A stretch of 64,000 nt of DNA from Dipylidium caninum (taxonomy: Eukaryota; Platyhelminthes; Cestoda; Cyclophyllidea; Dipylidiidae): positions 825,501-889,500 of the forward strand of contig QEYB01000282.1 of the NCBI GenBank assembly GCA_017562135.1, given 5' to 3'. The stretch's first letter is position 1; each line of letters starts with the position of its first letter. Below are positions 35,132 to 49,000 of the stretch, one piece after another. Position numbers and translations under genes: made by a program. The notes under the pieces were generated by a model, which searched no databases, had not been told where the DNA came from, and saw only the letters and a program-made list of their open reading frames with translations.

Positions 35132-35857
35132 TGGGCGTGGGGCTGGAGGAGGGAGGAGGGAGGAGGGAGGAGGGAGGCGAGAGAAAGAAAATGAGAAAGT
35201 GAGCGAAGAGGCGAGTGAATGGGAGAGTGATGGAATATTTGGAATTAAGACAGTCGCGTATAAAGAGTGTAAAGTAGGTGGAGATGGAAGGCGTTGCAAG
35301 GCATGCCGTGGCATGCCGTGGCACTTGGTTGAAGAGAAAAGACGAAAGACCATGGAGAATGAGGCTGGCATGAGGAGCTAACTGCAATTACTCCTCCTCA
35401 ACCACCCACCCACCCACCCACTCACCCACCCACCTACCCACTCGCTCATGCACTAGTAGGTTACCTCTTTCGCTCTTTCTTTCTTTCTTTCTTTCTTTCT
35501 TTCCTTCACCCATCCACTCATCCACCCATCCACCCATCCACCCATTTACGCAATCGTTCATCTTCCCCATCTCACCAATGCGGCCTGTCAGTCAACGAGG
35601 CAGAACGGCGCAGGGGCGAAGACAGGATGCGAGGATGCGAGAATGCGAGAATGCGAGAATGCGAGGAGGTGAAGAGGTGAGGAGGTGAGGAGGAGAAGAA
35701 GCACTGCCACCGAGAGCCACGGACAGCCAGCGGGACGAGAAGACAAGGAATTGGTTGATTTCGTGATCGAAGAGGAGGCGAGGCGGAGTGGGCGAGGGAA
35801 GACAAGGGAAGGTGATGGTGCTTGTGATGATGATGGTGATGGTGTTGGGTGGCGGTG

Positions 35858-35877
35858 TTGGTGGCGGTGGCGGTGGC

Positions 35878-35909
<32 letters not shown>

Positions 35910-35935
35910 TGGTGGTGGTGTTGGTGGTGATGGTA
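35858..35935. repeat. (GGTGGC)n/(GGT)n repeat
   Basis: Hexamer GGTGGC grading into GGT triplets. The left arm has only a few related triplets near 29250, so this expansion is specific to the right arm. Confidence 0.9.
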
Positions 35936-36146
35936 GATAGGAAGAAATGGAGTAAGAGAAGAAGAGGATGTGGATATCAAAGGAAGGAGAGGAGAAGAGA
36001 CGATACCTGAGTTTGGTAGAGAGTTTTTGGAAGAACAGTGGAGAGGAGAGGGGAGGAGATTTTGGCGATCGCTTATAAGACGAAGATATGACTGTTACTA
36101 GAAGCTCTCCTTTGGAACCCGATTGCCTTCTTATTTCTTTCTTTCT

Positions 36147-36177
<31 letters not shown>
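36147..36177. repeat. Short (CCTG)n run, right-arm counterpart of the CAGG array
   Basis: About seven units of the same tetramer on the opposite strand. It marks the unexpanded allele of the 325-bp array at 28811-29135. Confidence 0.9.
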
Positions 36178-36178
<1 letters not shown>

Positions 36179-36967
36179 ATTTGTCACCACACAGCGCATT
36201 TCTCCCTTGACGCATTCGAGCGAAATTAATCCACTTTGAGGTATTTTGTTGGCGCACTTTTGGTCCGTAAGCACTGCAGCCTCTCCAATCTTCGCCTTCC
36301 ACCCCACCCACCCATTCACCTATTCACCCATTCGCCCATCCACCCACCCACCTCGCTCTCCTCTCCTCTTCTCTCCCCCGCTGCTCCCACGCCCCCCGCT
36401 CCTCGCCCTCTCTCTCCTCTCCCCTCCTGTCGGTCAGCGTACCTACTCTCAATTGCTGGCAAAAACAGCTCACGGAGTAGCCAGACATTTCCATTCTCGT
36501 GGACATGGCCCACGCCTCAACATGTGTGTTTGTGCGAGTGTGGTGGATACATTGAGGAGGCTGCTTGGAGGGGACTGTGCTGGTGCCTGAAAGGAAGTGT
36601 TGCCAAGGCAACGTCCCATAATGTCATTGTTTCCTCATCATCGTCTCCTCGTCACCTCGTCTCCTCGTCTCCCGTCTCCTCGTCTCCCCGTCTCCTCGTC
36701 TTCTCGTCTCGGCGTCCCTCCGTTTCTTCGTGGCCTCGTTCCATGGTCTGCGGCGAGTCTGTTATTGTCTCAGTTCGTAGATCTGGTTGCTTTGCGCAAA
36801 TGTAGGTGACGGTATGGTTAGGTGAAGGCTGGACGGATGGCGAGTAAAAGGCCTGTGGTACGGTTAGACGAGTTGTTTTGGCATGGCGAGATGATGGTGG
36901 ATGAGACGGATGGAGGAGGAGGGCGGAAGAGGGTGGAGGACGTGGCGGAAGAGACAGGAGAGGACGG

Positions 36968-37013
36968 GGACAGGACAGGACAGGACAGGACAGGACAGGA
37001 CAGGACAGGACAG
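36968..37013. repeat. (GGACA)n pentamer repeat
   Basis: About nine uninterrupted GGACA units. The left arm has a shorter, interrupted version (TGTCC) near 28040-28085. Confidence 0.9.
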
Positions 37014-37605
37014 TGCTTGACAGGAGAAGTAAGGCGAGGGTAGGTGATTGGAGGTAGAAGAAGGTTGTGGGGAGGAAGTACGAATGACACTGAACAGAGG
37101 AAGAAGCAAAAGAAAGAAGGAGAGGAGTAGGAGTAGAGGAGGGAGGAGGAGGAGGGGGAGGAGGCGGAGGAGGAGGGGAGGAGGAGTGGAAAAGGAGGGG
37201 AGAGGGGATTGAGGAGGTTAAGGAGGAGGAGGAGGAGGAGGAGGAGGAGGAGGAGGAGAGGAGGATGCGGAAGTAGATTGAAAACGTAATTAACTGAGGG
37301 GAATGTGTTCTCCCCCTGATTGGTCCACGCGGTGAGGACTTAACAGCAGCCAGTGACGCAGACGAGGCGAAGCAGTCAATGAAGACGTGGGGGAGGATTG
37401 AAATTGACGAGTCAGTCAGTGACTTTTTTGTCTCGAGGCTACTTCTTTATTAGGGTAGCAAGCGGGAAATGTTTGAGTGGAACCACTGATGAGAGAGGAT
37501 CATCATCAGATGAGAGACGTTCCGCCCCTCCCCCCGCGCCAATTCGAGGACTCGTCTCCCTCTACGACGCTCTCCGTTGCTTTTTCTTCTCCATGCCACA
37601 CCATC

Positions 37606-40600
37606 TCGGCTTAGATTTTGTGTTCATTTCGTTTTAAACATTTTGTATTTGACAGATGGTGTTTGTCTTTGTTCTTAGCGATCGGAATTCACGTGTACAC
37701 TGCTGTCCATTTTAAAACATTCTGGCCGATCTTTGTCTTTCTCCTCCGCTCTCACGCCACTCAATCGCACAAGCGCGTCATTCTTCCCTACGATATTTTC
37801 ACACTTTTCGACCTCCCCTCACATTTCCATTTGTGGTCGTCCTTAACTGATTAGTGGCGAAATGGCAATGCCTGATTGCACCATGAATGTGTCAATTTAG
37901 ACGCATATTTGCAAAAATTCTGTCAGCTGACGGTGATCGTGCTTTTTCGTCCGTGCTGTATTCGCACGTTTGAAGAAGTAGTTTATGCGGGATGGTTGGA
38001 AGGTAAACAAGAGACTGGAGTGAATTAAACGACTCGTCTTTACTGCGCACTGTTTGATTGTATAAACAAAAGCTCATGACCAGTCAGCCACCGCACGAAA
38101 CTGTGCATTAAAGTGCGTGTTTTTCGTGAGTGTAGCCAACTGTAAGGAATTTCACAAGCTTTTGACTGTCTTCTGGGTAGTTGGACGCTTACGTGACGTT
38201 TATGCCGGGCTATAAAAGGCTTAATTCGGCCATGGCGTGACACCCCGGCTTCTCCACGATGGAATGCGTCTATGTTCTGCGTCGATTTACTACCAATTAC
38301 GAACTTCTCTCTTATTCTCCACTTAACGCATAGTACTACTGATATCATTTAAGCCACCAGCACACAAAAACAGCAATGGTAGGTGGAAAGTCTAGGGATT
38401 GAAAGCGGTCAAATTCTCTTGAAGGCCATTGAGGTTCTCGATACTCTTACTGATAATCGCATAGTTTATTTACTAATGATTTTAAGACTGTCAAAAGTAG
38501 GCAGTGTCACTTAAACTAGCTTTCAACTATCAGCAGATGAGGCGTCTCACAGTCATACAAAATGTTACCCGTGCTAACGTTCACAAGGAAAGTTCCCATT
38601 GCCAGATCTGCTTACATCGATCGTTGCTAAATTGACACCAATCATTCGTCTTAATGCGATCTTTTTCATTGTGCTTTGTTGGTATAATTTACTGCACCAC
38701 GGAAACGCGTAGAAGGAGGTATTTCACACGTGCATTGGCGCACACGATGGACTTACGGTGACGCAGAGAGTCTAGGCGTCACGAAAGGTGAAGGTGGACC
38801 TTTAGTCTCCCCTTCATGTGGAATCTCCCCTCTTACTGCCGTTTATCGTGACCTACAATTCAGCAAAGGTGGGTGAAGTCTCGCACCACTTTCAATCGAC
38901 ACAAGATACCATCCACACGACCTTTTTCAACCAGGCTTTTTTGTTAAATTCCGCTCCAAAAGTCAGCCGTCAAAACTGTTCGGAGATTTATAAATTACTG
39001 ATGAATGCACCGCCGTGCACAAAGTGGATCACATGACAAGTTGACATCGAAGAAGATGGCGAAGGGGATTGCGGTCACCCGCAAGGGCATTACAAGCGTT
39101 TTACCCAATCCATTCCGGTCAGTATGGAAAAAAGGGGACCAGTGCTTAGTTTTCCAAGCCAAAATTCCGCCCTGCAGGCAGCTGTCTAGGATTTTATGGG
39201 CGACTCCCATTCACCAGGCCTCAAGTGGAGGCGACCTGTTTTAGGCCATCACCACAGCCAACTGCAACAACAGTGACGCTGCGTGCACACCGAGGTCTTT
39301 GGAGCGACATGCCTCGTCTGCCACCCCAATTTTTCTCTCTGAGTTGATTGACAAATTAAAAGAAAAACACCGGAGGAATGGTTTCTCTTGGTTTGTTCTA
39401 ATGTCAAGTGGAGAATATGGCAGTAAAACAGCATGCACACTCACCACACAAGCATGTGATTTGAGAAGGCGGTTTATTCATACGGCAGTGGTGTAAACAA
39501 GTGTGTAGAGTGAGAGATGCGGCAGCTCTGTTCGCTCGGGTACGTCGTGCTATGCCGTTACTTCCGACTAACTCTTGGAATAGAAACATCTCTGCAGAGT
39601 GAAGTCTTATTGAAGGCTGCTTTGATTACTTTTGGATGATGTTGAATGGATGGAAAGAGGAAAGCGACTGCCTGATGCCTGACACCGGCTATCCTCAAAA
39701 GCTCAAGGTGAATTACATCGTGGTGTTTGCTTCAAGACGCCCACAAACAAGCTATCCGGGCCGCACACTACGTCTCTCGGTCGGGATTTCTTCCCAGTAC
39801 TCTGACACCTCTTGTACTGGTTGGCACCAGTTTGAATTGTTTTTGGAACGAGACCGTCGGCATTTCATTTGATTCAGCATTCCTGATCAAAGTAGAGTGA
39901 TGCCACCGTAGAAAGCGTACTGTCATCTAATTAGAAGCATTCTTTTAGTCCACCCTTGTGAAATAGAAAATACCAAAAAGTAGCATTAGGTGGCGCAGTT
40001 AATGCCTATTCCCTGATCACGCCAAATAGTTGGATTTACTACTTTGACATTCAACTAAGTGACAAGACTACTATCGAATGGATTACGACAGTTCTGAGAT
40101 TCAGATGAAGAGACAGATAGCCTCAGTCGACCACGATTTGACGAAGGGGGAATAAAACCACCACAAATTGGTCTTCGTAGATTGTACCAATTTTTTGGCC
40201 ACTTTTGACAGGGGAGGAGGAGGAGACTGGAGAAAATGATGGGAGATGGAGCCGAAAAAGGAGAAGCACTGAAAATTTGCATAGCCAGCTTCTTCGCAAT
40301 TTGGCACTCTCATCGTAGAAAGGTGCATTTGGCGTTTCTCGCTCCGGTGACTGCTGCGGGAGGAGTATTTGAAGAGCATCACCGCGGCCCTGTGTCTCTT
40401 CCACGGCTTAACGAAGTTCTTCCCATTGCTCACGTCAAGGAACAATATTAAGTGGTCGTAAGCCCCGAGGATGCCGACTCTCCACCTTTCTACCCTCTTC
40501 CACACTGCCACCTGCAATGATTCGGGTTATTTTTAAAGCCATCTTGGCCAGTGCAATGTTTTTTGTTCAAAAAGACCTTTAAGAATTCTAACTGTCAGAA

Positions 40601-43600
40601 AGGCTCTTTAAAGTTAAGGTACAAAGAGTTGAGCTCGTGGGTGGACTGCGCAGGCCAGCATAATTACATCTACTGGGGGCGCAAATGTATGCCAAAATTG
40701 CCTCATGCCAGAGCTCATTACAGCAAGAATGTTGACCGCCAACCCAATCGCCTTGTGCATTTGGGGATGGCAACGGAGGCAGGCGGCAAACTCGAGCAGA
40801 ATCCAGGCCCCGTCCGGACAATAGTTAGTGGGGCAAAAAGGGTGGGAGAGGGCGAGGACGGTGAGGATTTCAGGTCTTCCCTCAACCCGGGAGGAGTTTT
40901 AGTCGAGTGGCAGCGTGGATGCCTGGTGAAACTCGAATTTATAAGAGATAAAGGCTGTTATAACTAGACCGATGTGGTAGAACACAACGACTCGCTACTA
41001 CGACTAGGCATTTTCCCGGGTAGGAGGGTAAAATTTGAGAAGTGTGAAAGTTGGGTCTGGAGAAAATCGGTTAAGATGATTACAAAGTGCCACTCCAAAG
41101 TGCTAATCACTTGACTTTCTTCGCGAGGTGTGTTTTTCATCTCCTATGTGAATGGGGGGTCGGTAGTACACGGATACTTTGTTTAAATCCGCACAAATTT
41201 ATGCGGGCTATTCACTCCTCCTCGGATACTTTGGTGGATTCACCGGTCAGCCTCCAGTTCTGCCCTATTCTAAGCCAGATATATCAGAAACAGCAGAATG
41301 ACCTGAAGACGGAAGATCCCCACAGTTGAGTGCTCGTCTGACAATCAGATCATAAGAGAGCAGTTGAAAATAGAATTGCATTCGTCTTAGAGGCCCCTCC
41401 TTCCTCCAAAGGAGGAGGAAGGAAATAAATAAACCGGTACCCACTTCATTCTACGCTACTCATTTCCTGAAATTATGGAAGATCCTACGCAGTTTGAGGT
41501 CATTGGCGCCGTCTGAGTAGCCAAGGCTCGTGCCATTGGATCTGGACGTCTCATATGACTTAGGAGCGGACTAAGGGAGGAAATAATAAGCCATATTTGA
41601 GGACTGGCCACCGGTAAAGGCCATCTCGAGTAGTGCAGTGCCCCCAATTTCTACTTAACCACTTTGAATTGCCATTTATTCCAAATAGGTTACATTAGTT
41701 TAGGCTAAAGTCAATTGCACGGCTCGAAGTTAGATGCATGGAGAGGTGGCGAGTGGGAAGCCGGGGAAGACATAGACAATTGTTAGATGCGAGACTTTAC
41801 GCCGAAGACGAGCAGGTAACTCGGGCTCTGAGGCGCCCCTTACGGTGTCAACGAAACACAAAATTCTTTTCGACATAAATGAAACAGCACAGGCTCCCGT
41901 GCCTCCGAGAAGTGCCACAACAGCGAAAAAGTGTAGTTTACAACTGCGAGCAATAAATTCAGGAAACAGGTGACGCCTGTGAAGAGTCATATTCCATGTA
42001 ATTTATTTACTTGTTGACAGAAGGCATCATCATCATCAACAACAACAAGGAGTTGGAAGAAGCAAGGGAGACGAGGCGTTCCACTGTAGACCTGATGCGC
42101 CATCGCCTTCATCCACTCGGGTAAAACCAATGGAAAAGTGGACGATGAAGAGAAAGTCAGTCACCTCGCCCACTCGTCGTCCAGAGGCGATTCATCCCTC
42201 ATATCATTGTGCCTAGTCACTGCCAAGTGGCTAGTTGGGGATATAGGGGGGGGGGAGGGGGTTCTACGACCCGTTGTGACACGCCGCTTACACACGAGTA
42301 AAGGTCTAACCAACGTCATATGTCAGTTCTGGTCGCATGTCAAGTCTCTCCCGAGGTCGGCTGCGATGGTGGTGAGACAAAGTTGTCCACAGCGTGGGGA
42401 ATTCCACTCGACTACTGCTTGTCTGCCTCTTCCACAGCCAATAGGACTTCTTTTCGCGGCTATCCTATAGACGACTGAACTAAAAGGTAACCTTTTAGAA
42501 ATGTGACAAGTCCGGATGCCTCGTGGCATACTCAACCTATTATAAGTAAGCGGATCATTCGGTAGGCAATGTCTGCCTCATTCGAAAAAGGTCATGGGCT
42601 GGAGACAGTGGAGAGGAGGCCAGAGGAGACGGTCATGAAATAAAGTAACACCTGCCCATCTGGCATACAAAACTGATTTTCCCCACACTCGGTGATGAAT
42701 GTGCGAAAATTTGGACTATAAACCTAAAAAAGTGGGTGTTTGGCTCCACCTTCTCGCGTACAAGATGTGGTTACCACGTGTTTGAGGACCCAGGGCAACC
42801 TTCACACTAGGTGATTCAGGGACTCCCATAACCACCCTTGTCAGAGGATTTGCTTCAATTATTCCGCACTAAGGTGAATGAGTTTAGAGATTATGCCTGG
42901 GCTGCAACGCTTAATCCAGTCTTGTGACATTAGCGTGGCAGACTCGATAGGCAGGTTCGGCATGCTGATTACAAGGGTCGCTTTCGTCTTGTCTCTCTCG
43001 TCATCAACTCCGTCTCCTGTGGTACAGCACTTCTCCCCAATAAGACAACATCTGCCTCCATAGCGATGGAAGCACAAGTGGACTGATGTTGTATCGCGCT
43101 AGTAAACGTCTCTGCATCGTAGGCTTTTCTGAAGCCTCTCCGTGGGTTCGCCATGAAATTCCTAACTGATGTGTATGCCAATGCAACGAGGGTATGGATA
43201 ATCCTAAAATTAAATCGTTCTTCCCTAAAAAATCACGGTGTTAAACGTTTGATAATGCTCACGTAAGTCGTAAGTAAGCATAACTACTGAGTGATGTCGA
43301 GTAAGGCTGTTGTACCTTCTCCTAAACATCATTCGTTAAGAAGTTGACGACTTTGGCAGTCCAAAGATTGTTTAGAGTCTAAGAGAGATGACCAGATATA
43401 ATCGTTCCAAACATATTTGTGATGGAGTATAGACATCGCCAATACCAACCAATTTCTGAACAAAATGACCAGGCATCTATGCATTTCGTCAGGAAATCGC
43501 CGGTACGAAAATCATTTGATGATGTAGCAACACATTAAATTGAAAAGGGGGCTTTTAAGTGCTAGACTCTAGGTATTTTAATTGTCTGCTAATCAACAAC

Positions 43601-46029
43601 TTGCCTATTCATTACAGATTATCACACACAGACTCTACCGCTTCATCAGCCAACTTATTCCACTTTTGATGTAAACATTACAAACTTCGAAGTAGGTCAG
43701 TTGGTCAAATAACTTGACTACAAAAGAGTACAATTTGACCAAATATGACTCAGTATTTCGGTGGCATTTGTAAAAATTGCAAGAATTATAAGGATAAAAA
43801 GGGAGTCACACCAGCTGCCAACTCATCCCACGGGAGCAGTTGACTGCATGTACTATCAAACGCATATCGGCTCATTGCACTAATATTACACTGGAGATTT
43901 GTGATAAACTGGAACAAGCGTGATACTAGAAAAGTTTACCATTCACTTCATCCAATCCGAGAGACACCACAATATATTTTAATTAAACTACACTGTTAGC
44001 GTAAGGTGAAACGATAGTGACGTAAAACCAAATAGATATGTACTTTACACTTACGATGTTTCGAATTATAAAAAGCACTATCCCTTTGCGTCGTGTTAAC
44101 TGACTTACTGATTCTCATTAACATCCTATCTTTCAAAACAAAAACAGAAAATTTGACTTCACAGCTGAAGTCATGCACTATAGCGGTCATTGACTAATAA
44201 CTTACATTATATCACAAATTTAAGAGAATGGGAAAACAGACTTGGATTATTCATTGTTCCCTGCTGCTTTCAAACGGAGATCTTCTCCACTGATTAACCT
44301 GCTAGCAAGAATAGCTTGTATAATCGGAAATGTCTCTTGGCAACAGATGGGGTAGGCCAAGCCTTACAGTCCACGTGCTTATCGGGTGAGTTGCAGGCAA
44401 ATAACAACATAAATCATTAGCTTAGTAAACATGTGTTTCACATGGCGGCACCACAAAAAAAGGATATTTGGCAAGGTTTACTTTTCTATAAGTATGTCCT
44501 GAGAAAGCAAGAATTGGGTAGACGATGTGGCATCTAGTAGTACAGGATTGTGAATGCAACAAACGTAGGGCCACGAGAGGATTGCCAAATATTTTTGATT
44601 TTAGTTAATTTCATGTCGAAATTACAAGACCGAGGACACTGGTCACCGTAGCACGGTGCCACGTGCTATGACGGACCTAAAAAAGGCGCCGACTCCGTGT
44701 CCACGGAAATTCGTACGAGTAATATAACAATTCCAGACTGAGTCATATTATTACCCTCACAAACGTATTTAAAATGTGACTTAAAATAAAGAGCAATTTT
44801 TGTGTCAAAAGGTCAAAACCCAACTTTCTTAATTAGACCGAAAGACAACTGTCGCGTTGACAGATTAAGAACTTTGACTGCTATCTAAGTCGAAGCTAAA
44901 GAAGAAAGAAAACAACTGTACCGTTATTATTCCTGTGAGGATCTGCATGCCAAAAGAAATAAATTCATTCTCCTCCCGCAGCTTAGTGGCTTGTCAAGCA
45001 CACGGCGGTTAGAGTTAACCGTGCACACCTGACGAAATAAATTTCAGCGGTGGCGAGGCTTCAAAGGGTTTAACTTTATATTGACACAGACGACCTGTTA
45101 AACCAAATAAGCTAACTAACGCTAACCAAACAAATGTATAACTAGGCCACTTGGGGCCCCAAAATACGCCATCTCAGAGGGAAAAAGCCAAAGAATAATA
45201 CTTATTGTTGCCAACCTTCTTCAATAACTCCCATAACCTGGGTATGAAAAGTTTACGTGTGCAGCGGCAACTGTTTAAATTGAGCGATATGAGTGCAGAG
45301 CGCCACAGAATATTCGTAGCGCACTTGTATGTCATGAAAGTGGAAGCGTTCAGGTCGACTTCTTTCCCATTAATGAATCGCATACTTAACCGGGAGCAAT
45401 CAGTAAATGCCTCACCAAAGGAAAAGTTGGGCAGTGGGCAGATGTTGCTATGTTATGGGTTACTTTGGCACACAAGTCCGTCGACACCGTAGTAGTATAC
45501 TCATCATGGACGAGTTATGAGGAAAGGTGATAATATGCTGGTTGGATTGATTGTGTAGCTTTCTTCGTTTAGGCTGGAGCGCATATAGGCTGCAACATGT
45601 AAAAGTATTAGAGTGATACTCGTGAACAGGGCAGTCGTGCATATCAAAGAAACTGTTGACCAAATTCACTCACGGAAGAAGGTATCAACTACAACCGTCA
45701 AATTATTGGAGGTTACCCTGCCAAAATTGGAAGCTGGTGAAATGAAATGAGAAGTCGGTTGAAGGCGTCAAAAATTGGTTTTTGAGGCGAGATAGCTCCA
45801 TGTGGCTTTTGCTTTTAGGGTTAATTACTTTTCTAAACGTTCTATATGATTTTATACGCACATCGTTTGTAATATCTTGCCAAAGGTAAATTCTCCTGCA
45901 ATGAACTCTTATATTAGTTAATTCTCATTTATTATTGTTTCGTTAAATCGCATTTAATGCACTTCGTACCGGCACCACTAATTTAAATAATTTTGCTGTT
46001 CGCGCTCGCGGTATTGAGTTTTCAATGAG
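37606..46029. other. Noncoding region between the inverted repeat and MEIOB
   Basis: About 8.4 kb with no supported gene. Open frames at 40551-40967, 42138-42470 and 45205-45492 show no recognisable domain and no splice structure. A G-run lies near 42246-42260 and a short ATC/AAC triplet run near 42028-42048. Nothing else was recognised. Confidence 0.5.
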
Positions 46030-49000
46030 ATGATGAATAATCGCTGCCTTACACAACCATCAACCAACGAAAAGATATCTACTATAGCCAGCATTAATCA
46101 AGACGGCCAAAGAATCAATCTTCTTGGCATTGTTCTTCATAAGACAAATGTAAGACGAGTCGAATGCAAAGACGGCGAGCAGCCTTGTCGGGGTGTGTTT
46201 TCATTCGTTTTAAGAGACAATGTATCGTCATGGATCAATATCAATTATTGGGGTACCTTAAAGTCCACTGGCGAAGTATCGGTTGGCTTTTCAATCGGTA
46301 AACACTCAATAAGTAAATACAAATTTCCCAGGTGATGTGGTTCTTGTCTTGCAAGGACGAACAAAGGTAGTAAACGAAGGGTCTTACGAAGATTTGCGTA
46401 TGTTTCAGACGCCATCAAATTTTTGTGTTTTGCTTCATGAAAGCCGTTCTCGAATTTTGCCTTACAGCTGCAACAATAAGGCTCAAATTAACAGACTTCA
46501 GGTACGTCATTTAAGCAATATTATGTTGTGATACCCGGCTTCTAGTAATTTATACAAAAAAACAAAGTGTGGACGTTGACACTTATGAATTTATATTATT
46601 TAAGTGTTTCACCTAAACACATTCCCTAATTAGCATAACACAGAATCCACTGCCTTGATCTCTTGACAACTTATATTAAAGTATTATGCTTACCAAATTG
46701 CGTAAAATATGCAAACATGTGTCACACTTAGTGTAGTTCTGCGCGGCAGCCTAAGTCCTTAAGTTGAACCCCTCGTACGACAGGTTCCATCTTTAATTGT
46801 GCACTATTCTCTATGCATGTGCATGAGCTATAATATTCATTATGTAAAAAGTAGAGGAATTCAAAGTTGATCATGACGATAGCTCATATGGCCCCAATTT
46901 TGTGTGATTACATTCAAGACGGAGTTACTACGTCCGGTGAATTGTCATCTCTCCCTAAAGCAAGTGATGCAGCACATCTATACAAGTGTCCTCCCTGTCA
47001 GAAAATCACGTATTCAACAGCCCAACGGCCCTACCACCGCAGCTAACCAAACGGTCAAGATTACAGTGGAGTTGTTCACATTCTTTGCGGCTGTTATGAG
47101 CGTAGGTGAAATAAAGTCGGTGGTGGTAAACAGGCCACCTCCAAAATGGACGGTGCCTGAAGTAGTGCCCTCCGCTTTAACTTCTAGTAATGTGGAGGGG
47201 AAGAACTATCAGAAAGTGCTGCGCAAGTGTGAAATCACGCTCATCGATGAGTCTTGTGAACACTTCCCCATGATTTTATGGAACGAGGATCTCATTTTGT
47301 ATGCTGTGCGTTTCTGGAAACCAAAGGTGAGCATCTAACCATTATAGAAATAATTTGTTTTGACTCAAATTAACTGTAGTATATCATAAATTCAACTATC
47401 TTTTCAGTTAATCTAAAACTTTTGTGCCATAGGACATGGTTCCCAATATTTTAAATTAGCGTTTCTCAATAATCCTGAATTCCTGTCTAGTCTTATACAG
47501 CAGTTGGATATCGAGGGGGATTTGCATAGGTGAATGGATAATAATTTTTAACAGTTAATCTCCTGACCTCTCAACTGCTGCAAACACCTCATTCAGTTTA
47601 TTTCATCAAGAATTCTATGGTGCTATAAGGTTTGGTGGGCTGATTTACTCTCTTTTCTGCTCGAAACCGTTTAAAATTTTTCAGCTTATGTGACAAAGAC
47701 CGAAAAAGGACGATTTCATATAGCATATTTTGACGATTAATGAGGTTGAAGAATGACTGATTTCCTTTTGTTGTGTTCCATCTTCTGTTTGTTACTTATT
47801 AAGAAAAGTAGACAAAGTTGAGGCGCAATAGGCAAAACGATGGGCTTCATCTTTCAAAACAAAATTGTTTGTAATCGTCCACTGAAATGCACATGTTTTC
47901 AGATTGTGGTTACGTAACAATTAAGGCAACGGCCAGTGCTAAAGGATATAAGTGCAATCTTCCGTTAGAAACTTAAAGTAAAAGACCAGGGCACTTAATT
48001 ACGCATTGGATGCTGATTCTCTGCATATATATTACTTGAACTGCCTCGGCGAAAAATAAGGAGGCACTTCGTGCCAAACGTTTTAGAAAATGTCAGTTAC
48101 ATAAACGAAACCGATGGGACCATGGAATCATCTTTTTTACTTCGCGGTGGCATTGTAAAACATGATAGAAAAATGTCATCGAAAGCCTTTTCTTGAAGAG
48201 GATGATATGATCAACTCATTGTCGCCTATATTTGCCTAACCTTCTACAAAATAAGTATAAATAGTTACTATCCGAACTGTTACTTAATTACTGAGATGTC
48301 GTCCGCCTGATTTATGACATCAGAAGTAATCGCCGCCAGAAACACCTCTGTTTTTCTCCAAAGAGAGTGGGAGAAAGAATTGGGAATTAGATTTTTTACG
48401 CAGAGTTTACACAATACACAAACAACCAGCTCAAACGTATATTACTCAATCAAAATTTTACATGATTCATGCTGAGTTGAAACAGTTATATTTCCCTAGT
48501 CCTATGGGCGGATGTGCACGATTGTTGATAGGGGGAAGAAGAGGGGAGGTAAGTTATTCATGCGAAGAATATTGTTTTTATTACCACTTCCTCTTCCCTT
48601 TCTGGATGACTAGTTGATAACACTATTGTCAGCTGGTATAAACTCTTGCTGAATGCCAAGATTAGTAGTTTCCGCTCATCTAGCTTTTTCATGGGAGAGA
48701 ACATGGTGGCGGTTGAGGTTAAAACTTAAGATACTCCCGCTAATGGCGCTATACATATAAATCTGGAAATTTGAGTTACACGAATGCAAAGTGTTTGATT
48801 AATAAATGAATACTGGTTGCATCACGATGCTCTATATGCGGGTAAAGTAAATGTAACAATTTTCCGTTGCTATCTTTAGCGCATTGGCGTTGATGAAAGT
48901 TGATGAAGCCATAGGGCAAATATAAGAAAAAGCCCTGTCTATTAGATTTTGTATTACCTACGTCCCGGTATATAAAGTCCTAATATAGGAGTAAGAAACC

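Larger units (their letters stand above)
34225..37605 (-). repeat. Right arm of the ~10.2-kb inverted repeat
   Basis: Inverted partner of 27395-30715, sharing its unique-sequence backbone. It differs by its tandem repeats: an 11-bp GAGGCAGAGGG minisatellite (34747-34897), a GGTGGC/GGT tract (35858-35935), a GGACA pentamer run (36968-37013) and GGA repeats (37225-37258). It lacks the long CAGG array. Open frames in this arm come from repeats. Boundaries are approximate. Confidence 0.9.

Noticed and set aside
34086..35387. 433-aa open frame on the minus strand (and its 286-aa relative at 29648-30508)
   Set aside because: Both come from the same low-complexity inverted-repeat backbone and minisatellite. 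The two copies differ by repeat-driven frame changes, not by codon-position substitutions typical of genes.
40551..40967. 138-aa open frame on the plus strand
   Set aside because: No recognisable domain, no start context or splice support, and it overlaps open frames on the other strand.
42138..43181. Several short open frames suggestive of a degraded mobile element
   Set aside because: No recognisable motif on either strand; only the general look of interspersed-repeat DNA.
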